Positions 33,690 through 46,101 of a stretch of 64,000 nucleotides of DNA are shown piece by piece. Below the pieces are notes generated by a model that saw only the letters and a list, made by a program, of their open reading frames with translations, did no database searches and had not been told where the DNA came from. Location: NCBI GenBank assembly GCA_015680905.1, contig CM027383.1, positions 39,492,501-39,556,500 of the forward strand, in the 5' to 3' direction. How positions within the stretch are numbered: position 1 is the first letter of the stretch; every line of letters starts with the position of its first letter. This DNA is from Coptis chinensis (taxonomy: Eukaryota > Streptophyta > Magnoliopsida > Ranunculales > Ranunculaceae). The position numbers and the translations under genes are program-made.

Positions 33690-35722
33690 GTGTTTAAGTG
33701 GTGAACTCAAGGAAGAACTATCCTACATTTAATCCCAAGACTAACATGAAAAAAAAATAAACTAGAGGTAGGGTTGAAGTTTGCAGATTGTGAACAACTA
33801 AAATAGTGTATTAGGGATTTTGCTGTGGCATTTGGATATCCACTTAGATTTAAGAGGACCAATTGCAATAAACTATTAGTTAGATATGTACCTAACTGTG
33901 GATTCATGTTGTGGAATTCATACATGAAAGATGAACACACTTTTCAGATGAAGACACTCAAGACTGCACATGCATGTGTGAGACATTGGAATATCAGAAT
34001 TGCTAATTTAGTATGGTTGGCAAAAAGGTATTATGAGAGAAAACTTGATAATCCCAAGTGGAAGTTAGCAGATTTCCAAAGAGATGTGTTGCACAACTAT
34101 TCTTTGCATATGAATTTAATGGCATGTTCTAAGGCTAAGAAGAAGGCATTATGTGAGGTTGAAAGCACTTTGAAAGAAGTTTATGCTAAACTGAGGAGTT
34201 ATGCAGTGGAGATCCTAAGGTCAAATCCTGGAACAACATGCAAATTTGAAGTAGAATCTAATCCTACAAATGATGCTGAGGTAATATTTCAGAGGATGTA
34301 TTTGTGTTTTGATGCAATCAAGAAGGGGTATAAATTTGGTTTCAGACTTGTGATAGGTCTTGATGGGTGTTTTTTGAAAGGATTTTGTAAAGGTCAGTTG
34401 TTAACATTAGTAGGAAGAGATGGGAACAATCAAATGTTCCCAATTGCTTGGGTAGTTGTAGAATCTGAAAGTAAGGATAGTTGGAAGTTGTTCCTTGGGT
34501 TTCTACTAAGTGACCTTAACATTACTATTGGGCTTGGCTTGACAATTATTTCAGATCAACAGAAAGGACTTATTATTGCAGTGGAAGACCTTTTGCCTCA
34601 TGCTGAGCATAGAATGTGTGCAAGACACATTTATGCAAATTTTAGAAAAAAAATATACAGGTATAGTTTAATTTTTTGTTCTATTACTTTATAATTGAAA
34701 ATGACATTATTTCTTCATTTCACTATATTATATATTGTATAGGCACCCAACTGAAATCTTTGTTCTAGAGAGCTAACAAGAGTTCTACACCTCAAGAGTT
34801 TGAAACAGTCATGATAGAGGTAGAAGTATTGTGTCCTGAGGCTACTGACCATCTAAAGAACAAACAAAATCCTATGTGGTGGTGTAGGGTTTTTTTTAGT
34901 TTTTGGAGTAGGTGTGATGCTGTGGAGAACAATATGTGTAAGACTTTTAACTCCACCATTGTTAAAGCAAGGCATAAGTCAATTATTAGAATGCTAGAAG
35001 AAATAAGGGTGAAAAACATGGTTAGAATGCAGAAGAAAAGGGAGTTGTTCACAACTTGGGTTAACACCATAACTCCTTATGTTAGGCAGAAGTTAGAGGA
35101 TAACAAAGATGAAGCAAGGTTATGGCAACCCCTATTTGTTGGTGATGGACAATTTGAAGTGAGAAAGAGTAATGGTGATGGTTATGTTGTTCATATAGAG
35201 AAGAGGAGTAGCACCTGTAGAATGTGGGAACTTAGTGGCATTCCATGTGCCCATGCCATATTAGCTATGTTTCTTTCAAAAGAGAATCCTGATACTTTTG
35301 TTTCAAGTTACTTTCAGACAGAGGAATACAAGAAAGCATATGGACATTTCCTACAACCTATGAATGGAGAGAGAGTGTGGCTTATAACTTCTTATTCAAC
35401 AATTGTACCTCCTAAGGCTAGGAGGATGCCAGGGAGACCCAAAAAGAATAGAAGGATGGAGATGCATGAGGAGAAAAAGAAGACTAGTCATAGGGTTAAT
35501 AGAAAGGGGACTCAAATAAGGTGTGAGAGATGTCAAGTACTTGGTCATAACAAAAAGAATTGTACATCTGAACTTGTTGCACCCAATCCAAATGTGAGTA
35601 ATCTAATTCATTATTGATTCCTAATGTAATAGGTTGTTATATTTATTTTGGACTATCATACATAATTATTTTTTTGGCTGTCTATATCCAATTTATATTG
35701 TGGTTGTTTTACTTTGTTATGA

Positions 35723-36282
35723 AGGAAAAAAGAAGATACTATGCAAAGCCATCAAAGATAGGAGGTAATCAACAAAGTAGAAAAGGAATTTCAAGAGGCA
35801 AAAAATTAAAAGCACTAGCTGAAGAGCCTAGAAATACAACACCAGCACCAAGTGACAATGTTCCACCACTAACTGACAATGCACCCCTAGCTGACAATGC
35901 AAGTCCACCACCAACAGACAATGCACTACCAGTAGACAATGCATCACCACCAGACAATGCACCATCACCACCAAGTAACAATGCACCACCACTACCACCA
36001 GCAGCTGCCACTGCACCACCTCCTAAAAAATCAAGCAAAGGTAAGAGACCTGCAAGTCCACCACCAGCTAACAATGCACCACCGCCACCAGCTGCCACTG
36101 CACCACCACCACCACCAGCTGCCACTGCACCACCTCCCAAAAGATCAAGAAAAGGTAAGAGACTTACAAGTCCACCCCCAGTTGACAATGCACCACCATC
36201 TAGAAGAGGTGGTGGGAGAGAGGTGATTCCAGAAGGATATGGGTACTACAAATCTCCTTTCACTGGTTCCTCATTTATAAGG
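35723..36282 (+). CDS. Proline-rich C-terminal exon of the MULE transposase
   Basis: An open stretch with repeated DNAPP/DNASPP and AATAPPP words (CCA-rich DNA repeats) and two KGKR basic patches, ending GYGYYKSPFTGSSFIR before a donor GTATGT. It is followed after a short intron (acceptor CACAG at 36384) by a Ser/Thr-rich last exon ending at TGA 36661-36663. It probably encodes the disordered tail of the transposase. Length is likely to vary between copies because of the repeats. Confidence 0.55.
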
Positions 36283-36663
36283 GTATGTATATTAGTCATA
36301 TCTTATATATGTGTTTATTAGGTTAGTATTTTAGATTTTTGTTTTGTTGTCTTAGTGTGAATTCTTTGCTATGTTATTCCACAGATGCCAAGACAAAAAG
36401 AACTTGTTATGTTAGAAAAGGGAAACAAGTACAAACCAAAGGGAAAAACATCTTCCACAAAATTGAGTTCAACACCATCTTTGTTTATCTCGAGTTCTAC
36501 ACCAGCATTGTCTATCTCAAGTTCTACACCACTAGCTCCAATTGTCAATCCTCCATGTGAAGCAACTACAAATGAACCACAGGCTAAGAAGAGTAGGACT
36601 AAAATAGTTGGGTTGAAGACTATAACAAGCCCTAGAACAATGACAAAACCTGCTTGGAAATGA

Positions 36664-37381
36664 AGACAATGTATTTGGATACTTTGTGCTCTATTTTTTT
36701 TAATTAAAGATAATATATGTATGTTCCTTTTGAATTTCCAGCAGGGTACTTAGTCTATATTTTGAATTGTTAGATAATATTTCCTTTTAGATTTCCTTTT
36801 GAATTGTCAGATAATATTTTGTCTATAGCCTTGTCTATATTTTGTTCCTATTTTGTCAGATAAGAATATTTTGTACCTATTTTGTCTATATATTTCTCAT
36901 GTTAGATAAAATATTGGAATTTGTCTATACTTTGTCTATATTTTTGCTCTTGTCAGAAGAAAGAACGAACCAATACCCTGTTAGTCATTTCACATAGGCT
37001 TTCACATAACTCTTTGGGCTATTTTTTCGGCCTATTTCACATACCACTTCACCTCTGACACAATACCCTGTTAGTCGTGCCAAATAGACTAAAAAGCCAT
37101 CTTCAGTAGCTTAAACATCCACAATACATAATTCTGACATTCCAATATATAATTGATATTCTGACAGAAAAACTAAGACATCGGTAGGGAACAAACTGGT
37201 AGTTCCAAACTGGTACAATACATAATTCCCAATACATAAAATACATAAACATCCACAATCACAATAAGAAAACATAAAGGACCAAACATAAACAAAAAAC
37301 TCTTAAAAAAACTAGACTAGACAACAACAATACTAGACACCATTACTTCTTGGAATTCAAAATTAAACTTCTTAGACACCA
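36664..37381. other. 3' flank of the transposase, no gene seen
   Basis: Repeated TTTTGTCTATA-type words (36750-36950) and a duplicated phrase ACCCTGTTAGTC (36975 and 37066). Nothing coding. Confidence 0.5.
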
Positions 37382-37860
37382 TCACTTTTTCTGCAGAGTT
37401 TTCATGCACACACCTGCAGCAGCTAGTGCTAACATAATTTCTTTCATTTTCTTTTTATATGGCCCTGCTTCTGCTGCTGGGGCTGGTGTGCTTGAGGTGC
37501 TTGCTTGAAGCCTAGCTGATCTCCTCTGTGACACAGTAGACTTCTGGAATCCTGGTGGTGGCTCATCATCATCATCTGGAACAACATCTTTCTCTTTCAC
37601 AACATAGTAGGGAAGACATTTTTTGCTTTTCCTTCTTCCCCAAGCACTTCAATGTATCACAACTTCTCACATTTATGACAGACTCAAATATGTACGTTTC
37701 CATCTTGGTACACCATCTCCATGAACATTTTCCTTCCCTATGTTGTCTTCATCATTTCACATAGTCTATCATAGGACTCACTTAACTTGGATGTGTCAAT
37801 ATGAACAGTCTTCAAAGCTCCTTTCACCATTTCAAAAAAAGAGTGATCAACTGATTTCGA
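37382..37860 (-). pseudogene. Unknown basic ORF on the minus strand beside the MULE
   Basis: The last part (37600-37382) reads DDDDEPPPGFQKS, RRSARLQAS, and an Ala-rich end AEAGPYKKKMKEIMLALAAAG. Upstream (37860-37600) another frame continues with FFEMVKGALKTVHID and a stop. No family was recognised. It could be a second, oppositely transcribed gene of the Mutator-like element, because it lies between the transposase and the GRF ORF, itself a usual MULE neighbour. Confidence 0.4.
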
Positions 37861-38343
37861 ATAGTGGTGTGAGTAGAGAGCAAGCTATTCTTATGTAGGA
37901 GATGAGCATTATCATTGGTACAAGTAAAGAAATGGAACTAAAGAAATTAATACATACTACTACTCAACTAACATATTCATTAAGTACAACTTACAATGCA
38001 ACAAATATCAATACAATCTATCCAAAACAGTTCTAAGTCTCCTTTCTAAGTCTTAAGTCAACAATATCATATTTCTTACACCTACATTAATTGATGTAGT
38101 TCTTTTATCACATCATATCTGAATCCATATTCAAATGTAACCCAACAAAAATGTAACCCAAAACAAAAAATGTAACCCAAAACAAAAGCTGGACTTATTT
38201 TCAGTTGATGTTGGTTGTTCCATGTTGGTTTACTAGCTGCCTTGGTTTTAGGTTCCTTGGTCTTATTTCTAGCTTGAGTTCCAGCTTGAATTGGCCTTGC
38301 TTATGACTCCATTACCACATTTTATACTAAAACTCCATTATAG

Positions 38344-38688
38344 TCACTTAGACAAAGGAAATAAATAAAAGAATATGAAACAAACAAGAATAACAATGAT
38401 CATTTTCTTCATTTCATTCACCTTCTTCAGCTTAGAAACTTGCCTCTCCAGTCTTTCCTTTTCTGTCTCAAGTGCTTTGATCTTTTCTTTGTCCATCTCA
38501 TCCTCCTAAGTGAAGAATTCACACCTTTTCGGATAGTATCTACACCCTATGAGTTTTCTTTCTAGATTTTTCGGTGTATTTGACGTTCTTATTTTTGTGT
38601 CAACCCCACAGAAACAAGAACCTACTGAATTCACCGATGTAGTTGACATCTTTGCAAAAAACTTGAAATTAAAAACAAAAGGTTCCAA
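38344..38688 (-). pseudogene. GRF-type zinc-finger / coiled-coil / membrane-anchor protein
   Basis: The GRF finger reads CFCG, IRTSNTPKN, RKLIGCRYYPKRCEFF, with the Cys pattern and the aromatic end of the family. A TAG at 38506-38508 sits where the family has Trp directly after the finger. The same frame then continues as a Lys/Glu coiled coil (EKIKALETEKERLERQVSKL) and a hydrophobic C-terminus (MIIVILVCFIFFYLF), stopping at 38344-38346. GRF fingers bind single-stranded nucleic acid in other proteins. Small GRF-coiled-coil proteins are frequent near plant MULEs, and the role here is unknown. A single base separates it from an intact 114-residue protein. Confidence 0.7.
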
Positions 38689-38699
38689 AACAAAATGGA

Positions 38700-40675
38700 A
38701 GATAATTTGAATTACTGATAGAATTGATAAGAATGATAGCTAGGGTTGGAGTTAGAGAAGAGAGTGCTAGAGATTATGACCGTTGCTGGGTTTAATGTCT
38801 GGGCTTATGACTGTTGTTAAATTTCTTTTTATTTCTATGTTGAAAAACTTGTTTCCATGAAAGTAATTTAGGGTCCACATAAGCAACTATTAAGTTAATT
38901 TGGATGGAAACCTGACAAAGTCCCCAAATTGTTAAAATTGAAATGTTTGATGCCTAAAGTGTTAACAAAAAAAGTTGGTTGCCCACTATGTGAAATTGGC
39001 CATAGATGGATGCCCCAAAATTCCATTTTTCCAATAGGAAAAAGGCAATCCAAATCTATATATTGAATTGAAATAGGAAATTAAGTACAAAATTGAACTG
39101 AAATTTTTGACACTATAGCAATGATGTATAGTACGTAGTACACTATATTCAGATTTTCTATTAAGGTTGTCCATCACTGCATGCATCCTCAAATGTAGGC
39201 TTGTGTAGGCTTTATTTGGCTTAACTACTGAGGTAGCAATTAGTAAAAATGAGTTCTTGAAAATGGAAGAAGGGTTTAAGCTGTTCAAGGTATTTCCTAT
39301 CACTCATACAATTCAAACTTATAATCGGCTAAGTATAAAATGTGTTTGGACATAAGGAGTGAAAGCAAGTTAATTGTTTCTTGTTATAATATCCAATAAC
39401 AGTGACCCAACGTAGTTCTTGTTACTTTCCACAATTTTTTAAGAGTGGAACATGAACATTTTACGGAGACTCCTACAACCACTTTGAAGCACCAAATTCT
39501 CATTGTTCGGCATTCAAAGCCAAGAAAACTCATATGAAATGCTCCAAGTACAACACTATCCTCATATAATCTACCGCTCATTGGTTACCAATCTATATAT
39601 TATTCTCCTAATCCAACCACACCTATGCTTGAAAATTTCTTGGTAAGTAAAATACTTGGTTGGTTATGTAAAATATTAAATTGCACATAAAATGGTAAGT
39701 AAAATACTTGGTTAGTTATGCAATTTTAAAAATGATAAGTAAAAAAAGAATGCTTAACCAACCAAGGGATCGGACAAAAAATATTATTACGCTATTAATC
39801 CTAGATTCTCATGTGTGGGAAGAAAAACAACATAATTTACTTGATAGAGTAGATGTCCTCACATATAAATATGACCTCCGGTTAAAAAATGCAATGCAAT
39901 TTGGTGCTTACCATAGTAGCTTGATTGTCTGCATTTTTGATACCATAGTAGCTTGATTTTTCTGATTATATGATGGCTCTTACCAAATGGTTTAAACTAT
40001 GTGAGTCTAGAAACCTTTCTTTAATTGTGAGCTTTTAGGTGTAGCAAAATGGTTCAAATATAAAACCATTTGTCACGGGTACTGATAGTTTGAGAACCTT
40101 CGTCTTCAAGAGAAAGGAGAGACGAATAAGGGTTGGGGAGATAACCTGAAAAAAAGAAAGATAACAGGGTTTGTGAAAAAACAACAAAGAAGATTTAATA
40201 GTGATTAATAATATAGCGTAATCCTATACCATCTGCGTGCACAAAACAATTGAGAACTCGTACTGGAAGTGAAAAAAAAGTAGGGTGTGAACTAAAAGCC
40301 AGGGTTAGAGCATCTTCATTTTGGAGAAGAACCCATTGAAGACAGTGAGCAATGTTAAGTTTAAGTGAGTAACATGGACATCTCAAGAAGAGTGGAAGAC
40401 GGTATAAGTTGAGTAACTTATCTTCAAGAAAATATCTTAAAATGATATATAAGTACATGCTAAAGACCACTTTATCAGTGACCAAGGATTAGTGTGAATC
40501 CAAATCCGCAATCTTGAGTCAAGGCACCAACCTTAATAAGTAAATTTTTACTAAAAAAAAAAACTTCTGCAACAATAAAAAAAATTAGATATTCACGTAC
40601 CATCCTTTTCTAAACCTACTCCCTTTGATTTGATCAATTAGGCTTGTTTTGTTAAATAGAAAGAGATGAAAACTG
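38700..40675. other. Stretch without a supportable gene
   Basis: Includes an A-rich block at 38916-38996 with MULE-terminus-like wording (possible right end of the Mutator element, no partner found) and a near-duplicate 33-bp phrase at 39640 and 39690 (GGTAAGTAAAATACTTGGTT). No gene motif on either strand. Confidence 0.5.
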
Positions 40676-42540
40676 TTTTTTTTTTAAACTAGATTAAGGG
40701 TTATGGCTGACCCTGACCTGTATTAAAACCTCACATAAATCTTTGCATCTCTATCCTCTTTTACATATACGCTGAGCTTCTCATCAAGAGGCTCTATGAA
40801 AAAGTTACAAGATTGCTGACTAGATATGCTAGCTAAATAGTCAGCAGCCCTGTTCGATTCTCTGTAAACATGAACCACAGACACATTGTAGGGGCCGTTC
40901 ATGATGCTCTTAACAGCAAGTACCAAGTTTAGGCAGTACCACGGTGGTGGTTCCTTATCTGTGAGTATTCTTACAGCTCTGAGAGAGTCAGTAGGTACTA
41001 TAATCTCAGACTTGTTTATCTTTTGGCACCCTTGCAGCCCAAGCAGAATGCCCTTTAGTTCTTGGTAAAGTACTGACCTCAACCCTCCTTCATTGGTGTA
41101 GGCAAGTAGAACCTCCCCTTCGCTATCTCTTATAACCCCTGCTGCACTACATCTCTTGTCTGTCATTGAACCATCAACGTTCAATTTCACTACATTTTTT
41201 GGAGGCTTGATCCATAGACATGGGATCGGCTCCTTTCTCTTGTACTTTGCTTGAAGCCCAAGTCTTTCAATTAGAATCCTCCCTCTCATTGTGCCTTCCA
41301 TCTCTAAAATCTGGCTTTGCAGGTATGTTTTCATTTATGAAATCAGGTTGCTCAGCACCACTGTACAAGATAAGTTAATGTTTCTGAATCTCCTTGCATT
41401 TCTCTCCTTCCAAATATGGTCCACCATGGCACAAACGAAGGTTTTCAGTATCTCTGCCTCGATATCATTCCTCGTGCATAACTTCATAAGGATCCTCCAT
41501 TCTCTCTTTGAATCTCCTTGAATTCTCAACCCCAACAGTTTTTTGATACCTTTCCAAACTACATTTGTGAACGAACACTCAAAAAAGAGATGTTTTGAGT
41601 TTTCTCTGGCGTTGTGATAGAAGCAACACTTAGATTCCTTTAACACATTTTTCTTGATCAGTCTATCTTGGGTAGGTAGACTGCCTGACATGAGTTGCCA
41701 TGAGGAGAAAGAATGTTTTGGAACCACCAGTTTTCCCCACACCATATTATACCACATGACTTTCTCTCTAGGGATCCTTAGAGCATTATAGGCTGACTTT
41801 GAACTGTACATCCCATCTGGTTCTAAAGTCCACACCACTCTATCCTCCTGTACATGATTGCATATCTCTGTACTTAGAATCTTTATTTTCAACTCTCCCT
41901 CCGGCAAACTATGGACATTAGAGTTCCATACTCCATCTGTGATCAAGTCACTAACTTTGGCTTCCAAAGGTAAATGCAATTGGTTATTTGCAACTGGATA
42001 ATTAATAAGAATGTTGTCACTGCACCATGGTTCATACCATACTTCTATGTTTCTCCCAGAACCAACGATATACCGGATGAACTTTGAAGCCACTTTTCTT
42101 ATCTGTTATAGGTTCCTCCATACCTAAAAGCAATCTTGTGGTACCTTCATATGCCAGAACTTCTTTCCTTTAATGTGTTGGTTCTACACCTACTTAGTTT
42201 ATAGACTCTCACCTTTAGTTACGATCTTGTACACTAACCCACAATAGGAAGCTTTATTCCAGATTCTAAGATCCATGATATTGAGCCCACCCTCATTCTT
42301 TGGTAATGCAGTTTTGAGATAGCTTGCGTGGTGCATGCTACTATTCTTCGAAGAGCCACTCCATAGGAAGTCATTACAAATCTTAGATACTTGATCAAGC
42401 ACTGTGACTGGCAATACAAATGTTCTTGCCTAGTATACATGGAAAGTTGTAAGCACTGAGTGTATAAGTTCAAGTCTTCTAGCATGGGATAGGCATCGGT
42501 TCTTCCAGTTTTGAATTCTGCAAGTGATCTTTTCTACTAG
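40676..42540 (-). pseudogene. 5'-truncated LINE: thumb, zf-RVT and RNase H domains of ORF2
   Basis: Only the 3' third of a plant LINE is present. 42540-42199 reads SHARRLELIHSVL, FLWSGSS, LPKNEGGLNIMDLRIWNKA (RT thumb/connector). 42093-41335 carries the zinc-binding RVT domain (SAYNALRIPREKVMW, SSWQLMSGSLPTQDRLIK, C-x2-C-like CCFYHNARENSKHLFFEC). 41334-40723 is in the same frame after one TAA (41335-41337) and is a plant-type RNase H (VVKLNVDGS, YQELKGILLGLQ, PTDSLRAV, ESNRAADYLA), with all acidic positions present. A 10-bp T-run at 40676-40685 is the poly(A) tail on the minus strand. Endonuclease and RT palm are missing. Confidence 0.85.
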
Positions 42541-42544
42541 AGGG

Positions 42545-44780
42545 TAGCATTCAGAGTATTAGGATAATCATATTTTGATTATAATGATCTTTAAAGATCA
42601 TTGTTTATAAATCCTTCATCCTAATTTTTCCATTTTTTTTAATAAATTTATGCATCTGTGTCAATATTGTCTAAGCTCCAAAGCTCCCTAAACTGACACA
42701 AAATTCTTCGAGCATTGTAAGGATAGGTCTAACTCATAAAAAAAAAACTATTCTTGATATCACTTTTGTCAAGAAGACCTACACACCAACAGTACTCGCG
42801 AACATGAATGTAGGCATCATTTAAGGATATCATAGTATCTTCACCACTTTCATGCCTATTCAATCGAATGAAAAAGGCTACACTTAAACTCCTTTGAGCT
42901 GGACGTTGTTGGTAACATATACTCAAACGGTTCACATTAAAATAGGGGCCAAGGGAATTAGTGATTGACCATGGACTGAAGGACTACGTTTCATTAAATG
43001 TTGAAATATTGCTCTTAGTTATTTGTTGGACAAAGTTGCATAAAATGATTTGAAGTTATATCTGGTTGTTTTGAGGATTTCATTGTAGGATTTGGCCTCT
43101 TGAGAATTCAACCCCACACTAAGTTTAGGTACACCCTTTACAACCCTACTTGCATGAAATATTTTTTCAAGCCAATAAATCTAAATTTCGTGTGGCCCCC
43201 CTTAAACTGGGTGATACATGACCGTTTGAGCAAGAATGTGACATGCAGCTTTTGAATACGAATTCTACTTTTAATGGCTAATATTAGATTTGGTTTTATA
43301 AATTGCCACCAATTAGTTGAAGGTTACGAACACACACCACACACTAAAAACTTGTGTAGCATAAGATTTTTCAGAATAGAGTTCTGATTTCACATAATCT
43401 ATATGTTTAGTGTCTTCTACTTCATTGCTCGTATTTACATCTAACATATATTCATTGTGTCATCATACACCATAGAAGGTCACTCTATTTTCTTAGATGT
43501 ATCCCTCCCAAGAAGGTATAGAAGGTTATTTTCAAGAGAAATGCCATCTACCATAGATCAGTCATTAGTAATAAGCCTTTATGGTATTGAATCCATGATT
43601 AAGGGTTGATAGGGGTATATGACTATATAACTATTTAGGGAGTCTATTCACAGAGAAAGTGTTTCACAAATAACTCTACTAAGAAATAACGTGCTACGAC
43701 TTATGTTGACCACCTAACTTAATGTCCTGAAATATATTAGTAGTTCCCATAAATAATATTAAACCTACACTTTAAATAGATCCTATTCTTATGCCATATA
43801 TTAGGTGAGTTAGTAGTACAAAATTAAACACATTCTTATGATTTAAAATGTTTGTTACATGATTTTGAATTAGCTCAACATTGGAATGCATTTTAATTTA
43901 ATAAGTTTATGTGAGACGTTAAGTAATGCACTTATAAACACACTATGCATATCAGATAGTTAAAATATCACGTATTAGTTATCATACAACCAAATTACTT
44001 GAAAAGCATGTGCAAACAACAAATGAGATGTGTACCTTACTGAGTAATGTTTTGAGGAAGCTACTACTCCACATTCCACAATTAGACTCCTGACCCTGTA
44101 GTAGAGATTTCAAAGAGAACAATACAAATTTAGACCTATGATATATATACACCCGAAAAGCAAATTCAAACACCATTTGAATTAAGCATTAATACATTAG
44201 TTTTGTTTGTTTTTTTTTTTTTTTTTTTTTCATGCAGCTCAATATCTCATTTGCAATAGGATTAAGAAGTGTGTCAAGCAAGTGGCAGAGTTCATAACCC
44301 ACGTATAAATGTTAATTTTTTTTTTATTTGGATCCCTATGAATAAAGCATTGAAAAGAATTGGTGATGGTGGAGCAAATTATGAAATAACAACATTAGCA
44401 ACATAAGTGCACCATTGTTGTGTACAACAAAGAAAACATGGCTCATTGGCAAATCAAGACTTGTCTCTACCTGATCAATCATCAATCGACTGCATCAAGA
44501 ACTCTGCTTACCCATTCACGCCAGAATTATAGTAGGAGTGGAGTAAAGCAATTACATACTCTACATAATTACACATTGCGACCATCCACATCCCCAATGC
44601 TCTTTGGCTTATCTACACATGAAAGGAAATAAAATATACCTATGACAAATTAAATAATTACAAACTACACGAAAAAGAAAATTTGGGAGAACCGAGACTA
44701 ACATATTGAAACTACCATCATGGATAGAAAAAGATATAAGGTTGATGAGAAATATAATTTGTATCAGTAATTTTTTTTTG
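42545..44780. other. Stretch without a supportable gene
   Basis: AT-rich, with a T-run at 44208-44231. Scattered short frames (42729-42935, 43982-44176, 44420-44632) have no recognised motif. Decayed retrotransposon sequence is likely but not shown. Confidence 0.5.
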
Positions 44781-44785
44781 TTTTC

Positions 44786-46101
44786 TGATAACCCGTAAAA
44801 ACTCAACTAGATTTCTCTAACTTCATTCTTACGGTATCAATTATTTATTTCCTACTCTCACATGTATATTCATGCAATATATAGAGTACGGAATCGTTCT
44901 ACTCCTAAACTACCAAGACATAATAGAATCCAATTAATCAAACACAAGGAAACAATGGTGAGAGTTATATTTATAGAGATGAATTTATACTATGAAACTA
45001 AATATATGAATTTAACTTATACTAATTTAACTAAGCAATTGAATATGACTTGAATAAAATATGGAGAAGAAATTAGGGGGATTTGATTCCACTTTGATTT
45101 ATTCCTACTATGCTAGTGTAGATTATTGCAATCCTAACTAATTAAGATTAAGTATTTGATCCCTAATTATTCATGACAATCTTTGCCAACTAATAATTAG
45201 TATGTGAGGAAGTTCAACCCATTCTCATGGAGAATCAACTAACTTACTAGAGTGAAACTCTTAACAAGCAATAATTATAACTAACAAATTAAGTCTTCAT
45301 CAAGCTTCATCAAACCACCCCTCTAATGGAGGTTTAGCTAAGAATCATGAGGCTATCATAAGCATAATAATAAATAGAAAAAGACAAAATGAAGAACTAT
45401 AACTAGACTTTTATTAATCTAATGGATGCTACAAACTAAACTAATTAACTAAAACTAAACTAAACTAAAAAGGGAGAGAGAGAACCCTAATTTAAAACTA
45501 AACTAAATATGGGAGTAACCAAGTTTTGTTTTAGCCTTAACCCTCTTTATATAGGAGAGGGTTAGGTTACAATTTCGTGCATGGGCTTTTGAACCATGTT
45601 TTGGGCCATAAAACAAGCACAAAACCTAATTACATATGTCCAAAAAGGGTTTCTCTACATGAAATTACTTCAACACCCTTTTCATCCACTTTTACTGCTC
45701 TGATTGGGTCAAGACATAAACCATTAGAAAGCTCTTTCCGAGCCAGTCATTTTGACATATAATAGGCCTAATTCTGAGGTCTGAGTCCAAATATACGGCC
45801 TGCGGAAGTGCTGTTGACTTTTCTGCTCTTTTTCTACCCGCATTGACTTTGACTTTTCAGCTTTGACTAGGCTTTAAAAAAGTTTTTTCTCCTTGAAACT
45901 TGGGCTTTAGCCATAGAAATTTTAGCTACCAACCTTTGCTCCTTTCTCTTGCAAAAGTGACATATTTCTTCACATATTTGACTCCAAGACCTGAAATACA
46001 CAAAAACACGTAAACAGTATTAACTCTTATTTATTATACACATAATTGGTCTAAATGTAATATTATTAAGAGGTTAAAACTACAATTTTGGGCTCTTATC
46101 A
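44786..46101 (-). mobile_element. Solo LTR of an Athila-family element, minus strand
   Basis: 1316 bp. On the minus strand it begins TGATAAGAGCCCAAAATTG (46101) and ends GGGTTATCA (44786). The flanks are a perfect TTTTC duplication (44781-44785 and 46102-46106). A third subfamily of the TGATAAG-type LTRs. Confidence 0.87.

Larger units (their letters stand above)
31925..36663 (+). pseudogene. MuDR/MULE transposase pseudogene, split by a solo LTR
   Basis: DNA transposase that would bind element ends and cut them out of DNA. The acidic N-terminal part (SDDYDTPEFDSSDEDEDA, to 32012) is separated by the solo LTR (32013-33689) from YPTFNPKTN (33731) and the MuDR N-domain (FAVAFGYPLRFKRTN, TFQMKTL). 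The MULE catalytic core is at 34290-34660: first Asp in GLDGCFLKG, second in IISDQQKGL, and the CARHIYANF block. An intron at 34658-34740 fits GT..AG. Exon 2 has the third acidic residue region (TPQEFE), the SWIM zinc finger CRMWELSGIPCAHA (about 35215-35256) and a CCHC knuckle CERCQVLGHNKKNC. Lesions are stops near 33756 and 33810 and TAG at 34766 in place of the usual Trp. Two further introns probably precede a Pro-rich tail. Confidence 0.85.

Noticed and set aside
35769..36188. 139-codon Gly/Ala/Val-rich minus-strand frame
   Set aside because: Antisense of the Pro-rich (CCA-repeat) transposase tail; low-complexity shadow.
38916..38996. Possible right terminal inverted repeat of the Mutator-like element
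   Set aside because: The wording resembles MULE ends, but no inverted partner was found on the left side by eye, so it is not listed as a feature.
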